64,000 nucleotides of DNA from Neolewinella xylanilytica (GTDB lineage: Bacteria > Bacteroidota > Bacteroidia > Chitinophagales > Saprospiraceae). Each line of letters opens with the position of its first letter. Position 1 is the stretch's first letter. The translations under genes were made by a program, and so were the position numbers. The notes beneath the pieces are model-generated. The model had not been told where the DNA came from. It ran no database searches and saw only the letters and a list, made by a program, of their open reading frames with translations. The DNA lies in assembly GCF_002934605.1 (NCBI RefSeq), contig NZ_PTJC01000005.1, positions 806,001 through 870,000 on the forward strand, read 5' to 3'. Below, piece by piece: positions 45,401-55,052 of the stretch.

Positions 45401-47770
45401 TCAATCCACTTCCTTCAGGAGGCGGACGGAATAGATCTGCCCGGTAAATGACCCCTCCGCCGCGGCGAATGTAAGGGTGAAGGCTTCCCCGGCGGCGCTG
45501 TTCAGGACGGCTTCCGGAATGTGGATGTCCAGCGTTTGCTCGCCCCCTTCCCGCGAGCCCGGCAGGCTGACGGCTTGGACGACCTCTTCGTTGATCAGCA
45601 CGTCAAATTTGCGGGGGGGGCCGGCGGCCTCGTGGATAATGCGCAGCGTTTTGCCCGCCTTGGCGGTATTGTTCAGGTCGTAGCTGAACCAGCCCCGGGC
45701 GGAACGCCAGCTTTTTCCTTCGTCGGTACTCCCGTTGTCGGTTTGTTCTCCGGCGAAGCGGTGCTCGGTTTCCGGTTGTTGTTCGCCCGCCGCGACGTGG
45801 TCGACGGTGGAGGCTTCCAGGGCAAGCTGCTCGGCCTCCGCGGCGCGCATGTCGGTCCGTATTTGCTCCAGCTCGTCCGGATCGGTGACTCGCCAGTAGA
45901 GCATGTACCGGCTGTCGTGTACTTCGAAGAACGGCTGGAGAACAAGGGCTTCCGAACCATCCGGCGTAACCGCGTTGGCGATGGTAAAGCGGAGCGAATC
46001 CCCGGGGAGTGCATTCACCTGGCTGCTCAGCTCGCCCCCGTCCTGAACCACCATCGGTGCCTCGTCCAGGGGGAGAAATTCACCGGCGGCCACGTGGCCC
46101 ATCCGGCTATCGTCCGCTAACAGCCCCTCCAAATCGTCCGACCCCGTGGCCGCGGCCAGTACGATGGGGCCGTGTACGAAGGAAGCCCAGGGGGAGTTGT
46201 CGGGCAGGAACTCTACCCGGGTTTCCATCGGGAGGTTGACGCTGACGCGATCGCCGCTTTTCCATTCCCGGTCGATCGAGACGAAGCCCGCCTGGTCGGT
46301 GGTCACGGATTGCTCTTCCCCGTTCACGGAAACGGCAAAGGCACCTTCGGGCACCCATCCCGGATGGCGAAGGTGGAGCGCGAAACGACTTGGTTGCTCC
46401 AAACTCAGCGCTATTTCCGAGTTGCTTTTGTAGGGGAAGTCCGTTACCTGCCGAAGCTGCAGCCCCTTCTCCTCCCAGTCGAGGGTGGAGGCGATGAAGA
46501 GATTAACGTAAACGTCGTCCTCGGTGTGGGCGTAGATCAGTTCGCCGTACTTGCCGTGATTTTCGAGCCCCGAGCCTACGCAGCACCAGAAGCCTTCCTG
46601 GGGCTGGGAGTACACGCGGTAGTGGCGGGGCCGCATGGGGGTGAAGTACACGAATCCGCCGTCGGGGTGCTGGGAAGACAAGATGTGGTTGTACATCGCT
46701 CGCTCGTAGTAGTCGATGTATTGCTGGCCGGGGTTGTCGAGGTAGAGCATCTTGGTTAGCCGCAGCATGTTGTAGGTGTTGCAGGTTTCCGGCCCCTGGT
46801 TGGAGGCGATCATGCTGGAGAAGTCGTCGGCGGGGTGGAAATGCTCCCGGACGCTGTTGCCGCCGATGGAGACGGTGCGTTCGTCCACTACCGTGCGCCA
46901 GAAGTAGTCGGCCGCGCCGGACCAGCTCGTATCGTTGGTCACCTGGGCCACCCGCTCGAAGCCGATCACCTTCGGAATCTGGGTGTTGGCGTGCATGCCG
47001 GTCAGCCGATCCTCCCGTACCAGCAGCGGATCCAGGACGACCTCGTGGGAGAGGCGGCGGGCCAGGTCGAGGTACTTTTCCTCACCCGTGTAGGCGTATA
47101 CGTCGGCGAAGATCTCGTTCAGGCCACCGTGCTCGCTGCGGAGCATATCCTGCATTTCCTCGGCCGAAAGATCCTCGGTGGTTTCCACGAACCAGTCCGA
47201 GAGTTTGACCAGCATGTCCAGTGCCTGCTCGCTACCGGCGTAGTCGTAGGCATCCCGGAGGCCGGCAAAGATCTTGTGAATATTGTAGAGGGGGACCCAG
47301 CGGTCATTGAGGGAGAAGGCGCCGGCGCGGATGTCGCCGCCCTCGATCTCTTTCCACATTGGCTTCCCGTCGGGAATGCCCCCGATGTAGCCGTTCCCGT
47401 TTTTTTCCTGGGCTTCCTGCAGGCGATCGAGCATGTAGGTCAGTCGCTCGTGGACGGCGTCGTCGCCCGTGGAGGCGTACATGAGCGACAGGGCGGAGAG
47501 GTAATGCCCGCCGATGTGGCCGTTGAGGCCCGAGCTTTCCCAGTTGCCGTAGTTCTCCGCTTCCGGGTCCATGCCGGCCTCTTCCAGGTAGGGGGCCAGC
47601 AGGCGGTCCGGGTCCATTTTCATGATGTAGTCCAGGTCCGTTTGCTGGGCCCGCAGGAAGGGACCGGCTTCGAGGCTTACCGCGGATAGGGGGAAGCTTT
47701 GCAGTTGCTGGCCGGAGAGCAGGCCGATGGCGCCGCAGGCGATCAGGAAGGAAAGTAGGTGCCGGTTCAT
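45401..47770 (-). CDS. GH127-type beta-L-arabinofuranosidase (DUF1680 family)
   Basis: 789 residues from ATG 47770 with signal peptide LLSFLIACGAIGLLSGQ. The (alpha/alpha)6 domain shows WESSGLNGHIGGHYLSALSL, VPLYNIHKIFAGLRDAY and the zinc-cysteine site of the family. That site comprises E328 and C330 in QGPETCNTYNML and C396-C397 in GFWCCVGSGLENHGKYGEL, where one Cys is the nucleophile. C-terminal beta-domains follow. Clan members (GH127/GH146) release beta-L-arabinofuranose from plant glycans. The gene starts 10 bases after the third VCBS lipoprotein and is probably the last cistron of the susCD operon. I cannot separate GH127 from GH146 by eye. Confidence 0.9.
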   Translation of the reverse strand: MNRHLLSFLIACGAIGLLSGQQLQSFPLSAVSLEAGPFLRAQQTDLDYIMKMDPDRLLAPYLEEAGMDPEAENYGNWESSGLNGHIGGHYLSALSLMYASTGDDAVHERLTYMLDRLQEAQEKNGNGYIGGIPDGKPMWKEIEGGDIRAGAFSLNDRWVPLYNIHKIFAGLRDAYDYAGSEQALDMLVKLSDWFVETTEDLSAEEMQDMLRSEHGGLNEIFADVYAYTGEEKYLDLARRLSHEVVLDPLLVREDRLTGMHANTQIPKVIGFERVAQVTNDTSWSGAADYFWRTVVDERTVSIGGNSVREHFHPADDFSSMIASNQGPETCNTYNMLRLTKMLYLDNPGQQYIDYYERAMYNHILSSQHPDGGFVYFTPMRPRHYRVYSQPQEGFWCCVGSGLENHGKYGELIYAHTEDDVYVNLFIASTLDWEEKGLQLRQVTDFPYKSNSEIALSLEQPSRFALHLRHPGWVPEGAFAVSVNGEEQSVTTDQAGFVSIDREWKSGDRVSVNLPMETRVEFLPDNSPWASFVHGPIVLAAATGSDDLEGLLADDSRMGHVAAGEFLPLDEAPMVVQDGGELSSQVNALPGDSLRFTIANAVTPDGSEALVLQPFFEVHDSRYMLYWRVTDPDELEQIRTDMRAAEAEQLALEASTVDHVAAGEQQPETEHRFAGEQTDNGSTDEGKSWRSARGWFSYDLNNTAKAGKTLRIIHEAAGPPRKFDVLINEEVVQAVSLPGSREGGEQTLDIHIPEAVLNSAAGEAFTLTFAAAEGSFTGQIYSVRLLKEVD

Positions 47771-47780
47771 AAGTAGCTGT

Positions 47781-50700
47781 CTATTGAAGAATGAGCTGTC
47801 GCGGTCCATACAACACCCGCAGGGGGGCATCGTTTCTCGCCGCTACGACAGTAATCGTGTTTTGGTTTTGAAAGATCGTCAGGTCCCTCGTTTCTCCATA
47901 GACCGCGAATCCGGAAGTGGCCGCATCCACGGCGTCGAAGCCGGTTTCGGTGCGTAGCAACAGGTTCCCGTAAGAAGCGTCGAAGCGGCCCACCGAGGGC
48001 ATATTATCGTGGAAGTTTCCGGCCGCGAAGACGTCCGTTCGACCGTCGCCGTTCACGTCGGCGGTGGTAAAGGCATGAATGGGAGCGTACTGCGCTTCCT
48101 GGGGCAAGGCGTGGAAGGTGTAGTTCCCCCCGCCTTCATTGAGCAGGTATCCCGACACGAAGGTTTCCACTTCCCGGATCTCGGCCGCCGCTCGTTGGTG
48201 CTCGGGCATCATTTCCGGGAAGGTATGCTCCGCGTATTCGGCGTAGGTGGGGTACTGCAGGCGAATGGTCGGTAACTGCTCCTTGAGCTCGTTGAGGCCG
48301 GGGTAAATCCATTCCTTCCCGTGGCGGTAGTACGTCAGGATGGGATCGACGGTGAGGTTGCGGTCGAAATCCTGCAAATACAACCGTAGCGGTTCCTCTA
48401 CGGAAGCCGTGAGGCTGGAATTCAAACCCCGGTTACCGAGCAACAAGTCATCGTCGCCGTCGCCATCGAGGTCGGCGGGGTGGACGGTATTCCACCAGCC
48501 CGACGTGCCCGGCAAGGCCCGTTTCGTAAACATACCATCACCTGCGAGGTCCAGAAAGGTGACGGGCATCCAGTGGCCAACCACCGCGAGCGATCGTTCT
48601 TTCGCCAGCCAGGTCGCGTCCGTCACCATGCCGAGGCCACGCAGCGATGCGGTCCGGTCGGTGGTATCCACGGAAAACCGCCCCCGCCCGTCGTTCACCA
48701 GGACGTAGCTGTCCGGTGAAACACCGTACTTGCCCACCATCGAGCGGGTGCCGACGAAGAGATCGGGAAAATGATCGCCGTTGAAGTCAGCGGCCACCAC
48801 GCAGGAGGCGTTGGCTTGCAGGTTGGGAACGGCGGCAGGGGCCAGCGTGAAACCGCCTTCGCCATCGTTGCGGTAGAGGCGGTCCTGGAACAGGGATTCG
48901 TGTACAAGCTGCCCACCACCGCTTGCTACGTATAGGTCAAGATCGCCGTCACCGTCAGCGTCGAGGAATACTGGTTGGGCATCTTCGTAGAGGGTATCCC
49001 GGCGGAACGCTTTCTGGGGGGAAGGGGTGAAGCGGGGCGTTCCGTCCGGGCCGGCGGCCTGTAGGTATAGTTGTCCGCTCTGTCCGAAGGCCCCGCCAAC
49101 GTAGAGATCGATGAGGCCATCACCGTTCACGTCCCCCTCCGCCATACGCGGGCCTTCGACGGACAATTTGTGGGGCAGCAGTCGCTCGAAGTTGAAGTCC
49201 ACATGGGCATTCTCCCGGTGCTGAAAGTCCAGGCCCGATTCGTCCGTAATGTCCCGGAAGGCTACCGGTAGGGTGGGCGGACTGGCCGAAGGTTCGCGGG
49301 CGTCAGCGTAGTCCAATCGCAAGCTTTGCGCGACCGGGACGTTTGACAGTTCCTGGATCTTGCCATCGGGCCAGGTCACGGTCAGTTTCGGGATATCGGT
49401 CAGCGTTCCACTGCCCAGGATCATCACCGGGTCTACGGAGGAGAGCCATCCCCGTCCGGGGTTTTGCTCCTGTACGATCTTGCCCCACGGCACCTCCAGT
49501 TCGACCCGCGCGCCGATTCCAAAGGGATTGCCCACGGGGCCGGCGAGGGTTAGGCTCAGTGAGTTGTTTTCCGTGGTTTCCGCGGTCCGGTTTCGGTAGA
49601 CGGTTGCCTCGTCGTTGAGGTTGTTGACGACGAGGTCGAGGTCGCCGTCGCCGTCGAGATCGCCGTAGGCGGCACCCATCGAGTAGCCCACCCGGTCCAG
49701 TCCCCAGGCTTCCGAAGTATTCTCGAAGGTAAGATCGCCCCGGTTGCGGTAGGCGTAATTGGGGGCGGCCCCGTCCGGCATACGCTGGACCATCTCCAGG
49801 GAGGAGACCGTCTGCTGGACCTCGTCGTCGTAGGTGAAATTGATGTAGTCCAGGTCGATGGGGCGCTTCACGATTCCGTTGGCGACGAATATGTCCTTCC
49901 ACCCGTCGTTGTCCAGGTCGGTCAGCAGCCCCGCCCAGCTCCAGTCGGTGGCGTGAATGCCTGCCAGTTGTCCGACTTCGCTGAACTGCACATTATCCGC
50001 GAACAGGTTGCCGCGGTTCACCTGCAGCATGTTCCGGGGCGACTGGTAGAAGTAACCGAAGTTCAGTTTGTAGTCGTAGATATTGTAGGGGTCGGGGCCG
50101 GCAGACTTCTTGCGGATCACCTCGTCTTCCGGCATCATGTCGAGGGTCAGGATATCCAACCGCCCGTCGTTGTTGACATCGGCGATGTCGTTGCCCATGG
50201 AGAAGGTGCTGCTGTGGCCGAGGGTCCCCATGACGTCTTCACGGAAAGTGCCGTCGCAGTTGTTGTAGTAGACGTAATCGTTCTCGTGGAAGTCGTTGGA
50301 CACGTAAATATCCGGGCAGCCGTTTTGGTCGATGTCTCCGATGCCCACGGCCAGCCCGTAGCCGGTAGCGCCTCCGTAGATGCCGGCGGAGTCGCTCACG
50401 TCGACGAAAACACCGTTGTCGTTACGAAACAACCGGTCGCCGGCGAGCGGATCACGTTTATTCCGTTGGCCGGCGTGAATGTACACGTCGGGGTTGTGGA
50501 CCGAGTGGTTGAGCTGATAGAGGTCGAGGTCCCCGTCCAGATCGTAATCGAAAAAGGCCGCCTGCTGGGAGTAGCTTTCCAGGTCCAGCCCGAACGCGGC
50601 GGCGCGGTCCGTAAAGGTGCCGTCGCCGTTATTGATGAAGAGTTGGTTCGTCCCGTCGAAGCCCCGGTAGCGGGCCACCTGGCTTACGTAGAGGTCGAGG

Positions 50701-51095
50701 TAGCCATCGCCGTTCACGTCTGCCATGACGACCCCGGTCTTCCAGTGCCGCTCGCCGGTCGTCCCCGCTACCCCGGCAGCTTCGGTGATGTCCTGAAAGC
50801 GGAAATCGCCGAGGTTGCGGTAGAGGCGGTTCGCCAGTTGGTTGGAGGTGAAGTAGATGTCCGCAAGGCCGTCGTTGTCGATATCCCCGATGGCCACGCC
50901 CCCGCCGTTGTGGGCGTAGAGGTACTGGTTGATGTTCAGGTCTTCGCTCTCCGTGAGGTGATTGGCGAAATCGATACCGGTCTCCGCGGGCGGCATCTCG
51001 GTGAACAACGGACGCTCCTCCCGGCACCCGGTAAACCAGGCCAGACCGAGGGCCAGGAGCCAAAGGGAGGGGTATGGGTTCGCGGCGTAGGTCAC
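47781..51095 (-). CDS. VCBS/FG-GAP repeat lipoprotein with ASPIC/UnbV domain (3 of 3)
   Basis: 1104 residues. The start is GTG 51095, whose GTGA overlaps the stop of the preceding gene; it places the lipobox WFTGC (Cys24) correctly. Blades carry calcium loops DxDxDGxxD: GDIDNDGLADIYFTSN, DVNGDGYLDLYVS, GDIDQNGCPDIYVSN, DLDNDGWKDIFVANGI and YGDLDGDGDLDLVVNN. The ASPIC/UnbV segment follows (GRGWLSSVDPVMILGSG, LTVTWPDGKIQEL), then a second propeller (DADGDGDLDLYVASGGG, DLDGDGDDDLLLGNRGLN). The family has no established biochemical role. Its position after SusD suggests surface glycan binding or processing. Downstream, GH127 starts 10 bases later. Confidence 0.9.
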   Translation of the reverse strand: MTYAANPYPSLWLLALGLAWFTGCREERPLFTEMPPAETGIDFANHLTESEDLNINQYLYAHNGGGVAIGDIDNDGLADIYFTSNQLANRLYRNLGDFRFQDITEAAGVAGTTGERHWKTGVVMADVNGDGYLDLYVSQVARYRGFDGTNQLFINNGDGTFTDRAAAFGLDLESYSQQAAFFDYDLDGDLDLYQLNHSVHNPDVYIHAGQRNKRDPLAGDRLFRNDNGVFVDVSDSAGIYGGATGYGLAVGIGDIDQNGCPDIYVSNDFHENDYVYYNNCDGTFREDVMGTLGHSSTFSMGNDIADVNNDGRLDILTLDMMPEDEVIRKKSAGPDPYNIYDYKLNFGYFYQSPRNMLQVNRGNLFADNVQFSEVGQLAGIHATDWSWAGLLTDLDNDGWKDIFVANGIVKRPIDLDYINFTYDDEVQQTVSSLEMVQRMPDGAAPNYAYRNRGDLTFENTSEAWGLDRVGYSMGAAYGDLDGDGDLDLVVNNLNDEATVYRNRTAETTENNSLSLTLAGPVGNPFGIGARVELEVPWGKIVQEQNPGRGWLSSVDPVMILGSGTLTDIPKLTVTWPDGKIQELSNVPVAQSLRLDYADAREPSASPPTLPVAFRDITDESGLDFQHRENAHVDFNFERLLPHKLSVEGPRMAEGDVNGDGLIDLYVGGAFGQSGQLYLQAAGPDGTPRFTPSPQKAFRRDTLYEDAQPVFLDADGDGDLDLYVASGGGQLVHESLFQDRLYRNDGEGGFTLAPAAVPNLQANASCVVAADFNGDHFPDLFVGTRSMVGKYGVSPDSYVLVNDGRGRFSVDTTDRTASLRGLGMVTDATWLAKERSLAVVGHWMPVTFLDLAGDGMFTKRALPGTSGWWNTVHPADLDGDGDDDLLLGNRGLNSSLTASVEEPLRLYLQDFDRNLTVDPILTYYRHGKEWIYPGLNELKEQLPTIRLQYPTYAEYAEHTFPEMMPEHQRAAAEIREVETFVSGYLLNEGGGNYTFHALPQEAQYAPIHAFTTADVNGDGRTDVFAAGNFHDNMPSVGRFDASYGNLLLRTETGFDAVDAATSGFAVYGETRDLTIFQNQNTITVVAARNDAPLRVLYGPRQLILQ

Positions 51096-54000
51096 GGTTG
51101 GAGTAGTTGGAAGAGTTGTACGGGCCGGTCGTTGCGGGCCACCAGTAGATAGCGACCGCCCGCCAGCCGAATCGGAACGATGTCGCGGACCTGTCCGTCC
51201 AGTTCCCATCCGCTTTCCCGGGCGGTAGCCACGGTAAAGCTTCCGTCTCCCGCGCCCACCAGCAGGGTGCCCCGGCTGGCATCGTACCGGCCCATCTCGG
51301 GTTTGACCGCGTACAGATTGCCCCCCAGCACCACGTCGGGTATATCGTCTCCCGTAAAATCGGTCACGTAGACGGCCATCGTTGGCGCCAGCTGGGCCTC
51401 CCGGGGCAGGGGCTGGAAGCGGAAGCGGGAGCCTTCGTTCAGGAATACCCCGCTTTCCAGGGTAGTCACCCGCAAGTGGATCGCCTCGTCCAGGTCCTCG
51501 GCGGCGAAAAGCGCTCCGATCCGCTGCTTCTGGTAGGTAGCGTATTTGAGGTACTCCTTTTTCAGGGACGGCAAGCTTGCCGTCAAGTCGTGGAGCAGGG
51601 CCACCGGGTAGGACGTATCCCCGTTGTAGGCGGTGATGATCTGTTCCACGGTGCCGTTGCGGTCGAAGTCGTAGACGTAGCATTCGACCGGACGCCGGGC
51701 GGATGCGCGGAAGCGGGAATTCAGACCGTGATTACCCACGATGAGGTCCTGGTCGCCGTCGCCGTCCAGGTCGGCCACGCTGATGGCGTTCCACCATCCC
51801 GTATAGTCCGTCAATCCGTAGGCTTCGGTCCGGTCGGCCAGGCCGTCGTCGGTTTGGATAAAGATCCGTGGAGCCATCCATTCTCCGACGACGATCAGGT
51901 CCTGACGGTCGTCTCCGTTGATATCCGTCCAGGCCGCGTCGCGGATCAGGCCGATGGCGGACAGGCCGGGCGCGAGTTCCTCCGTCCGGTCGGTAAAGGT
52001 TCCCGTGCCGTCATTTTCCAGCAGGTAGCCATTTTGGGGAACGCCGTAGTGCCGGTCCCGCAGGCGAACGCCCACGAAGAGATCGACGTCCCCGTCCCCG
52101 TCAAAATCCTGCGGCGCTACGCAGGAGGTACTCTCGAAGCGCCGCGTGGGGTAAATCGCCGGTGCCTTGAAAAACCGGCCTCGCCCGTCGTTGAAGTATA
52201 GACGATCGGCTAGGGCGGAGGAACTGGCGGCGTACTCATTGCCCCCGCTGACCACGTAGAGGTCCAGATCTCCGTCTCCGTCGGCGTCGAACAGGGCGGC
52301 GTCGACGTCCTCACTCCGGGCGTCCTCCAGCAGGGCGGGTTGGGATAGCGGCCGGAAGGCCCCGTCGGCCGACTGGGCGAACAACTGGCCGGGTCGGTCG
52401 CGCGCGCCGCCGATGAAAATGTCTTCCCGTCCGTCACCCGTCACGTCACCGACCGCCAGACGGGGCCCTTCGGTAGAAAGCATGTGGTAGAGTAGCCGGT
52501 CTTTATCGAAATCGTTAAAGTCGTTTTCCTCGTGGGCGATACCGGCTTGTCCCCCCACTTTGGCTTCGAGGAACAACGGTTGAGCAAGTCCGGCCCAGAC
52601 CTGGCCCGCGTACAGGTCGGTGGCTGGCGACTCGGAACCGGCGGGCTCCCGAACCGTAAGCAGGGTATCCACGGGGACGTCGGTAAGCAAACTTTGGGCA
52701 CCCGACGGCCAGTCAATCGTGAGGCTGTCGATACGGTCTGCTGCGCCCAGTCCCAGGAAGAGTACCGGCTCTACGGAGGACTGAAAGCCCCGTACGGGCA
52801 TCTGCTCCGCCGAGGTGATGCCGGTTCCGGATTTGGCCGTCACCTGCGCCCCGACGCCCTGGGTGTTCCTTCCACCACCTTCCAGGCGGAGCTTCAGATA
52901 GTGGCGGTCGGGAAAGTGGCGCTCGGCGTTGTTGCGGTAGAGGAAGGCGGGCATGTTGACGTTGTTGACTACTAGGTCCAAATCGCCGTCGTTATCCAGA
53001 TCTCCGAATGCCGCGCCGTTGGAAAAGCCGGCCTGGTGCAGCCCCCACTGCTCCGTGCTGTCGTGGAAACGGAGGCCCTCCTGGCCGGAAAATAGGACGT
53101 TCGCGATGGGCTGGGACGGGATCATTTCGATCAGCTTCTCGTAGTTCACCCCGTCTTCGGTGCGCAGGCTCCGGGCGACGATATCGTTGGAGATGTAGCG
53201 GAGGTAATCCTGGTTGAGGATGTCCTGGTAGATGCCGTTGGTGACGTAGAGGTCCGACCGGCCGTCTTTGTCCAGGTCGGCAAACAGCGCGCTCCAGCTC
53301 CAGTCGGTGGCCTCGACGCCGGCCAGGCGACCCACTTCGCTGAAGCCGAATTCGCCGGGGTGGTCGGCACCCGTATTCCGGTGGAGCATGTTACGGGTAA
53401 ACTGGTGGTGGTAATCGTAGCGGACGTTGTGCCGGTACTTGTCCCAGTTCTCGAAGGTCATGGAGGTTTTCAATCGCCCTTCATCGCTGGGCAGCATTTC
53501 GGTAACGAAGAGTTCGGGGTAGCCGTCCCCCGTCAGGTCCGCCGCGTCCACGCCCATGGAGGCCATACTGATGGACTCGGCTTTGTCGACGAGGGTTTCC
53601 GCGAAGGTGCCGTCGCCCCGGTTCATGTACAGGTAATCCCGCTCGAAAAAGTCGTTGCAGACGTAGATGTCCGGCCATCCGTCGCGGTCGAAGTCGGTCA
53701 CCCGCACGCCCAGCCCGAAGGCGATGGTGCTGCCGTAGATCCCGGCCTCCTCACTCACGTCGCGAAAGGTGCCCCCATCGTTGCGGTACAGCTTATGGCC
53801 GCCGACGGAATCGCGTACGTAGCGGTCGTTGCGCCGCAGGTCGAAGGAACCGATGGCGCGAAAGGAATTGTTGAGCAGGTAGGCATCCAGGTCGCCGTCG
53901 CGGTCGTAATCGAAGAAGGCCGCCTGGGTGGAATAGCCGCGATCGGCCAGGCCGTAAGCCCCGGCCCGCTCCGTGAAGGTGCCGTCGCCGTTGTTGACGA

Positions 54001-54460
54001 ACAGTTCGTTGCTGCGGTCATCACCGTCTACGTCGCCGGAGTTGCAGACGTAGATGTCGAGCCACCCGTCTCCGTTGATGTCCACCATGCTCGTGCCGGT
54101 AGACCAGGCCTGAGTGCCGGTCACGCCGACCGACTCCGCTATTTCCTCGAAACGGAGATTGCCCAGGTTGCGGTAGAGCCGGTTCGGACCCATATTGGCG
54201 GTGCAGTAGATGTCCGGTAGCCCGTCGCCGTCGATGTCCCCGATGGCTACCCCCCCGCCGTTATAAAAGTTACGGTAGGTGTAGATATTGAAAGCCTTGG
54301 TGTTCTCTACGCGGTTGTAAAAGTCAAAGCCGGTAGCCTCCGCCGGCAGCAGGCTGAACAGCCGGGAGGCGTCCGCTTCCCGCCGCGGGGGATCGGGGGT
54401 GCAGGCACCGGCCGCCAGGAGCAGGGCGGCTACGATCGTGGCGAGGGCACTATAGTTCAT
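51092..54460 (-). CDS. VCBS/FG-GAP repeat lipoprotein with ASPIC/UnbV domain (2 of 3)
   Basis: 1122 residues with lipobox LAAGAC (Cys20). It has the same architecture as its two neighbours: propeller one with FNIYTYRNFYNGGGVAIGD, IDGDGLPDIYCTANM, DRDGWPDIYVCNDFFERDYL and DLDNDGDLDLVVNNVNMP. The ASPIC/UnbV segment reads VRGFQSSVEPVLFLGLG and LTIDWPSGAQSLL. Propeller two has GDVTGDGREDIFIGGARD and DADGDGDLDLYVVSGGNEY. The ATG start lies 11 bases inside the 3' end of the small lipoprotein gene, and its stop overlaps the next start. Acidic residues near the lipid-bearing Cys (CTPDPP) are compatible with surface exposure. Function unknown. Confidence 0.9.
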   Translation of the reverse strand: MNYSALATIVAALLLAAGACTPDPPRREADASRLFSLLPAEATGFDFYNRVENTKAFNIYTYRNFYNGGGVAIGDIDGDGLPDIYCTANMGPNRLYRNLGNLRFEEIAESVGVTGTQAWSTGTSMVDINGDGWLDIYVCNSGDVDGDDRSNELFVNNGDGTFTERAGAYGLADRGYSTQAAFFDYDRDGDLDAYLLNNSFRAIGSFDLRRNDRYVRDSVGGHKLYRNDGGTFRDVSEEAGIYGSTIAFGLGVRVTDFDRDGWPDIYVCNDFFERDYLYMNRGDGTFAETLVDKAESISMASMGVDAADLTGDGYPELFVTEMLPSDEGRLKTSMTFENWDKYRHNVRYDYHHQFTRNMLHRNTGADHPGEFGFSEVGRLAGVEATDWSWSALFADLDKDGRSDLYVTNGIYQDILNQDYLRYISNDIVARSLRTEDGVNYEKLIEMIPSQPIANVLFSGQEGLRFHDSTEQWGLHQAGFSNGAAFGDLDNDGDLDLVVNNVNMPAFLYRNNAERHFPDRHYLKLRLEGGGRNTQGVGAQVTAKSGTGITSAEQMPVRGFQSSVEPVLFLGLGAADRIDSLTIDWPSGAQSLLTDVPVDTLLTVREPAGSESPATDLYAGQVWAGLAQPLFLEAKVGGQAGIAHEENDFNDFDKDRLLYHMLSTEGPRLAVGDVTGDGREDIFIGGARDRPGQLFAQSADGAFRPLSQPALLEDARSEDVDAALFDADGDGDLDLYVVSGGNEYAASSSALADRLYFNDGRGRFFKAPAIYPTRRFESTSCVAPQDFDGDGDVDLFVGVRLRDRHYGVPQNGYLLENDGTGTFTDRTEELAPGLSAIGLIRDAAWTDINGDDRQDLIVVGEWMAPRIFIQTDDGLADRTEAYGLTDYTGWWNAISVADLDGDGDQDLIVGNHGLNSRFRASARRPVECYVYDFDRNGTVEQIITAYNGDTSYPVALLHDLTASLPSLKKEYLKYATYQKQRIGALFAAEDLDEAIHLRVTTLESGVFLNEGSRFRFQPLPREAQLAPTMAVYVTDFTGDDIPDVVLGGNLYAVKPEMGRYDASRGTLLVGAGDGSFTVATARESGWELDGQVRDIVPIRLAGGRYLLVARNDRPVQLFQLLQP

Positions 54461-55052
54461 GGCCGGCGGTTTGCGGAGCCAGATTGACGAACCAGAGATT
54501 TACCAGGTAGGGGTCCAGGTCCTTCCATACGGTCAGCCGGCGGTTACCGGTCACTTTGGCGTACACCTCGCCCCGGCCGGGTACGGGACTCTCGATCCGC
54601 AAAAAGCCGGGGCCGTATTGCTCGTCCATCAGCCCCAGTACGTCCTGCAGCAGGCTATCCTGGTGGAAGGGGCGGGCTTCGGAAAAGGCAACCGTATCGG
54701 CGTAGTATATGGCGGCCTCCAGCTTGGTGATTACGTTGCCCTCGAAGGTGGGAAAGTAATTGATGTAGGCGGGATGCGCCAAGCCGTCCGGCAGGGCGGC
54801 CAGCAACCAGGATCCGCTCTTCAGCCCGCCCTCGCTGGTCTTTCCCGCCAGGTGTAACGCCATGCAGTGGATGCGGAATTCCTCGAACGACATGCCGAAG
54901 TACAGGTCTCCGGGCAGGCTGTCGTAGCGAACGCCCGAGGCTAATTCGCTGGCCTGCCAGTCCTGGAATTGCCGGGCCGGGCTATCCCGGCAGCCGGTAA
55001 AGCAGCTACCGGCCAGGCACGCTATACAGAGGGAAAGCAAATACTTGATCAC
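54450..55052 (-). CDS. small lipoprotein embedded in the VCBS operon, unknown function
   Basis: 200 residues from GTG 55052; GTGA overlaps the stop of VCBS protein 1. The frame is open further upstream but only as antisense-like sequence inside that gene. Signal MIKYLLSLCIACLAGSCFTGC gives a lipobox at Cys21 (or Cys17). The mature domain (RQFQDWQASELASGVRYDSL, GDLYFGMSFEEFRIHCMALH, YINYFPTFEGNVITKLEAAI, RLTVWKDLDPYLVNLWFVNL, each quoted in part) looks like a single alpha/beta domain. I do not recognise it. Its place between two giant VCBS lipoproteins suggests a partner of them. Confidence 0.8.
   Translation of the reverse strand: MIKYLLSLCIACLAGSCFTGCRDSPARQFQDWQASELASGVRYDSLPGDLYFGMSFEEFRIHCMALHLAGKTSEGGLKSGSWLLAALPDGLAHPAYINYFPTFEGNVITKLEAAIYYADTVAFSEARPFHQDSLLQDVLGLMDEQYGPGFLRIESPVPGRGEVYAKVTGNRRLTVWKDLDPYLVNLWFVNLAPQTAGHEL

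Noticed and set aside
51096-51683. Longer version of VCBS protein 3 starting at 51683
   Set aside because: This part lies inside the VCBS2 coding sequence in another frame; the signal peptide and GTGA overlap fix the start at 51095.
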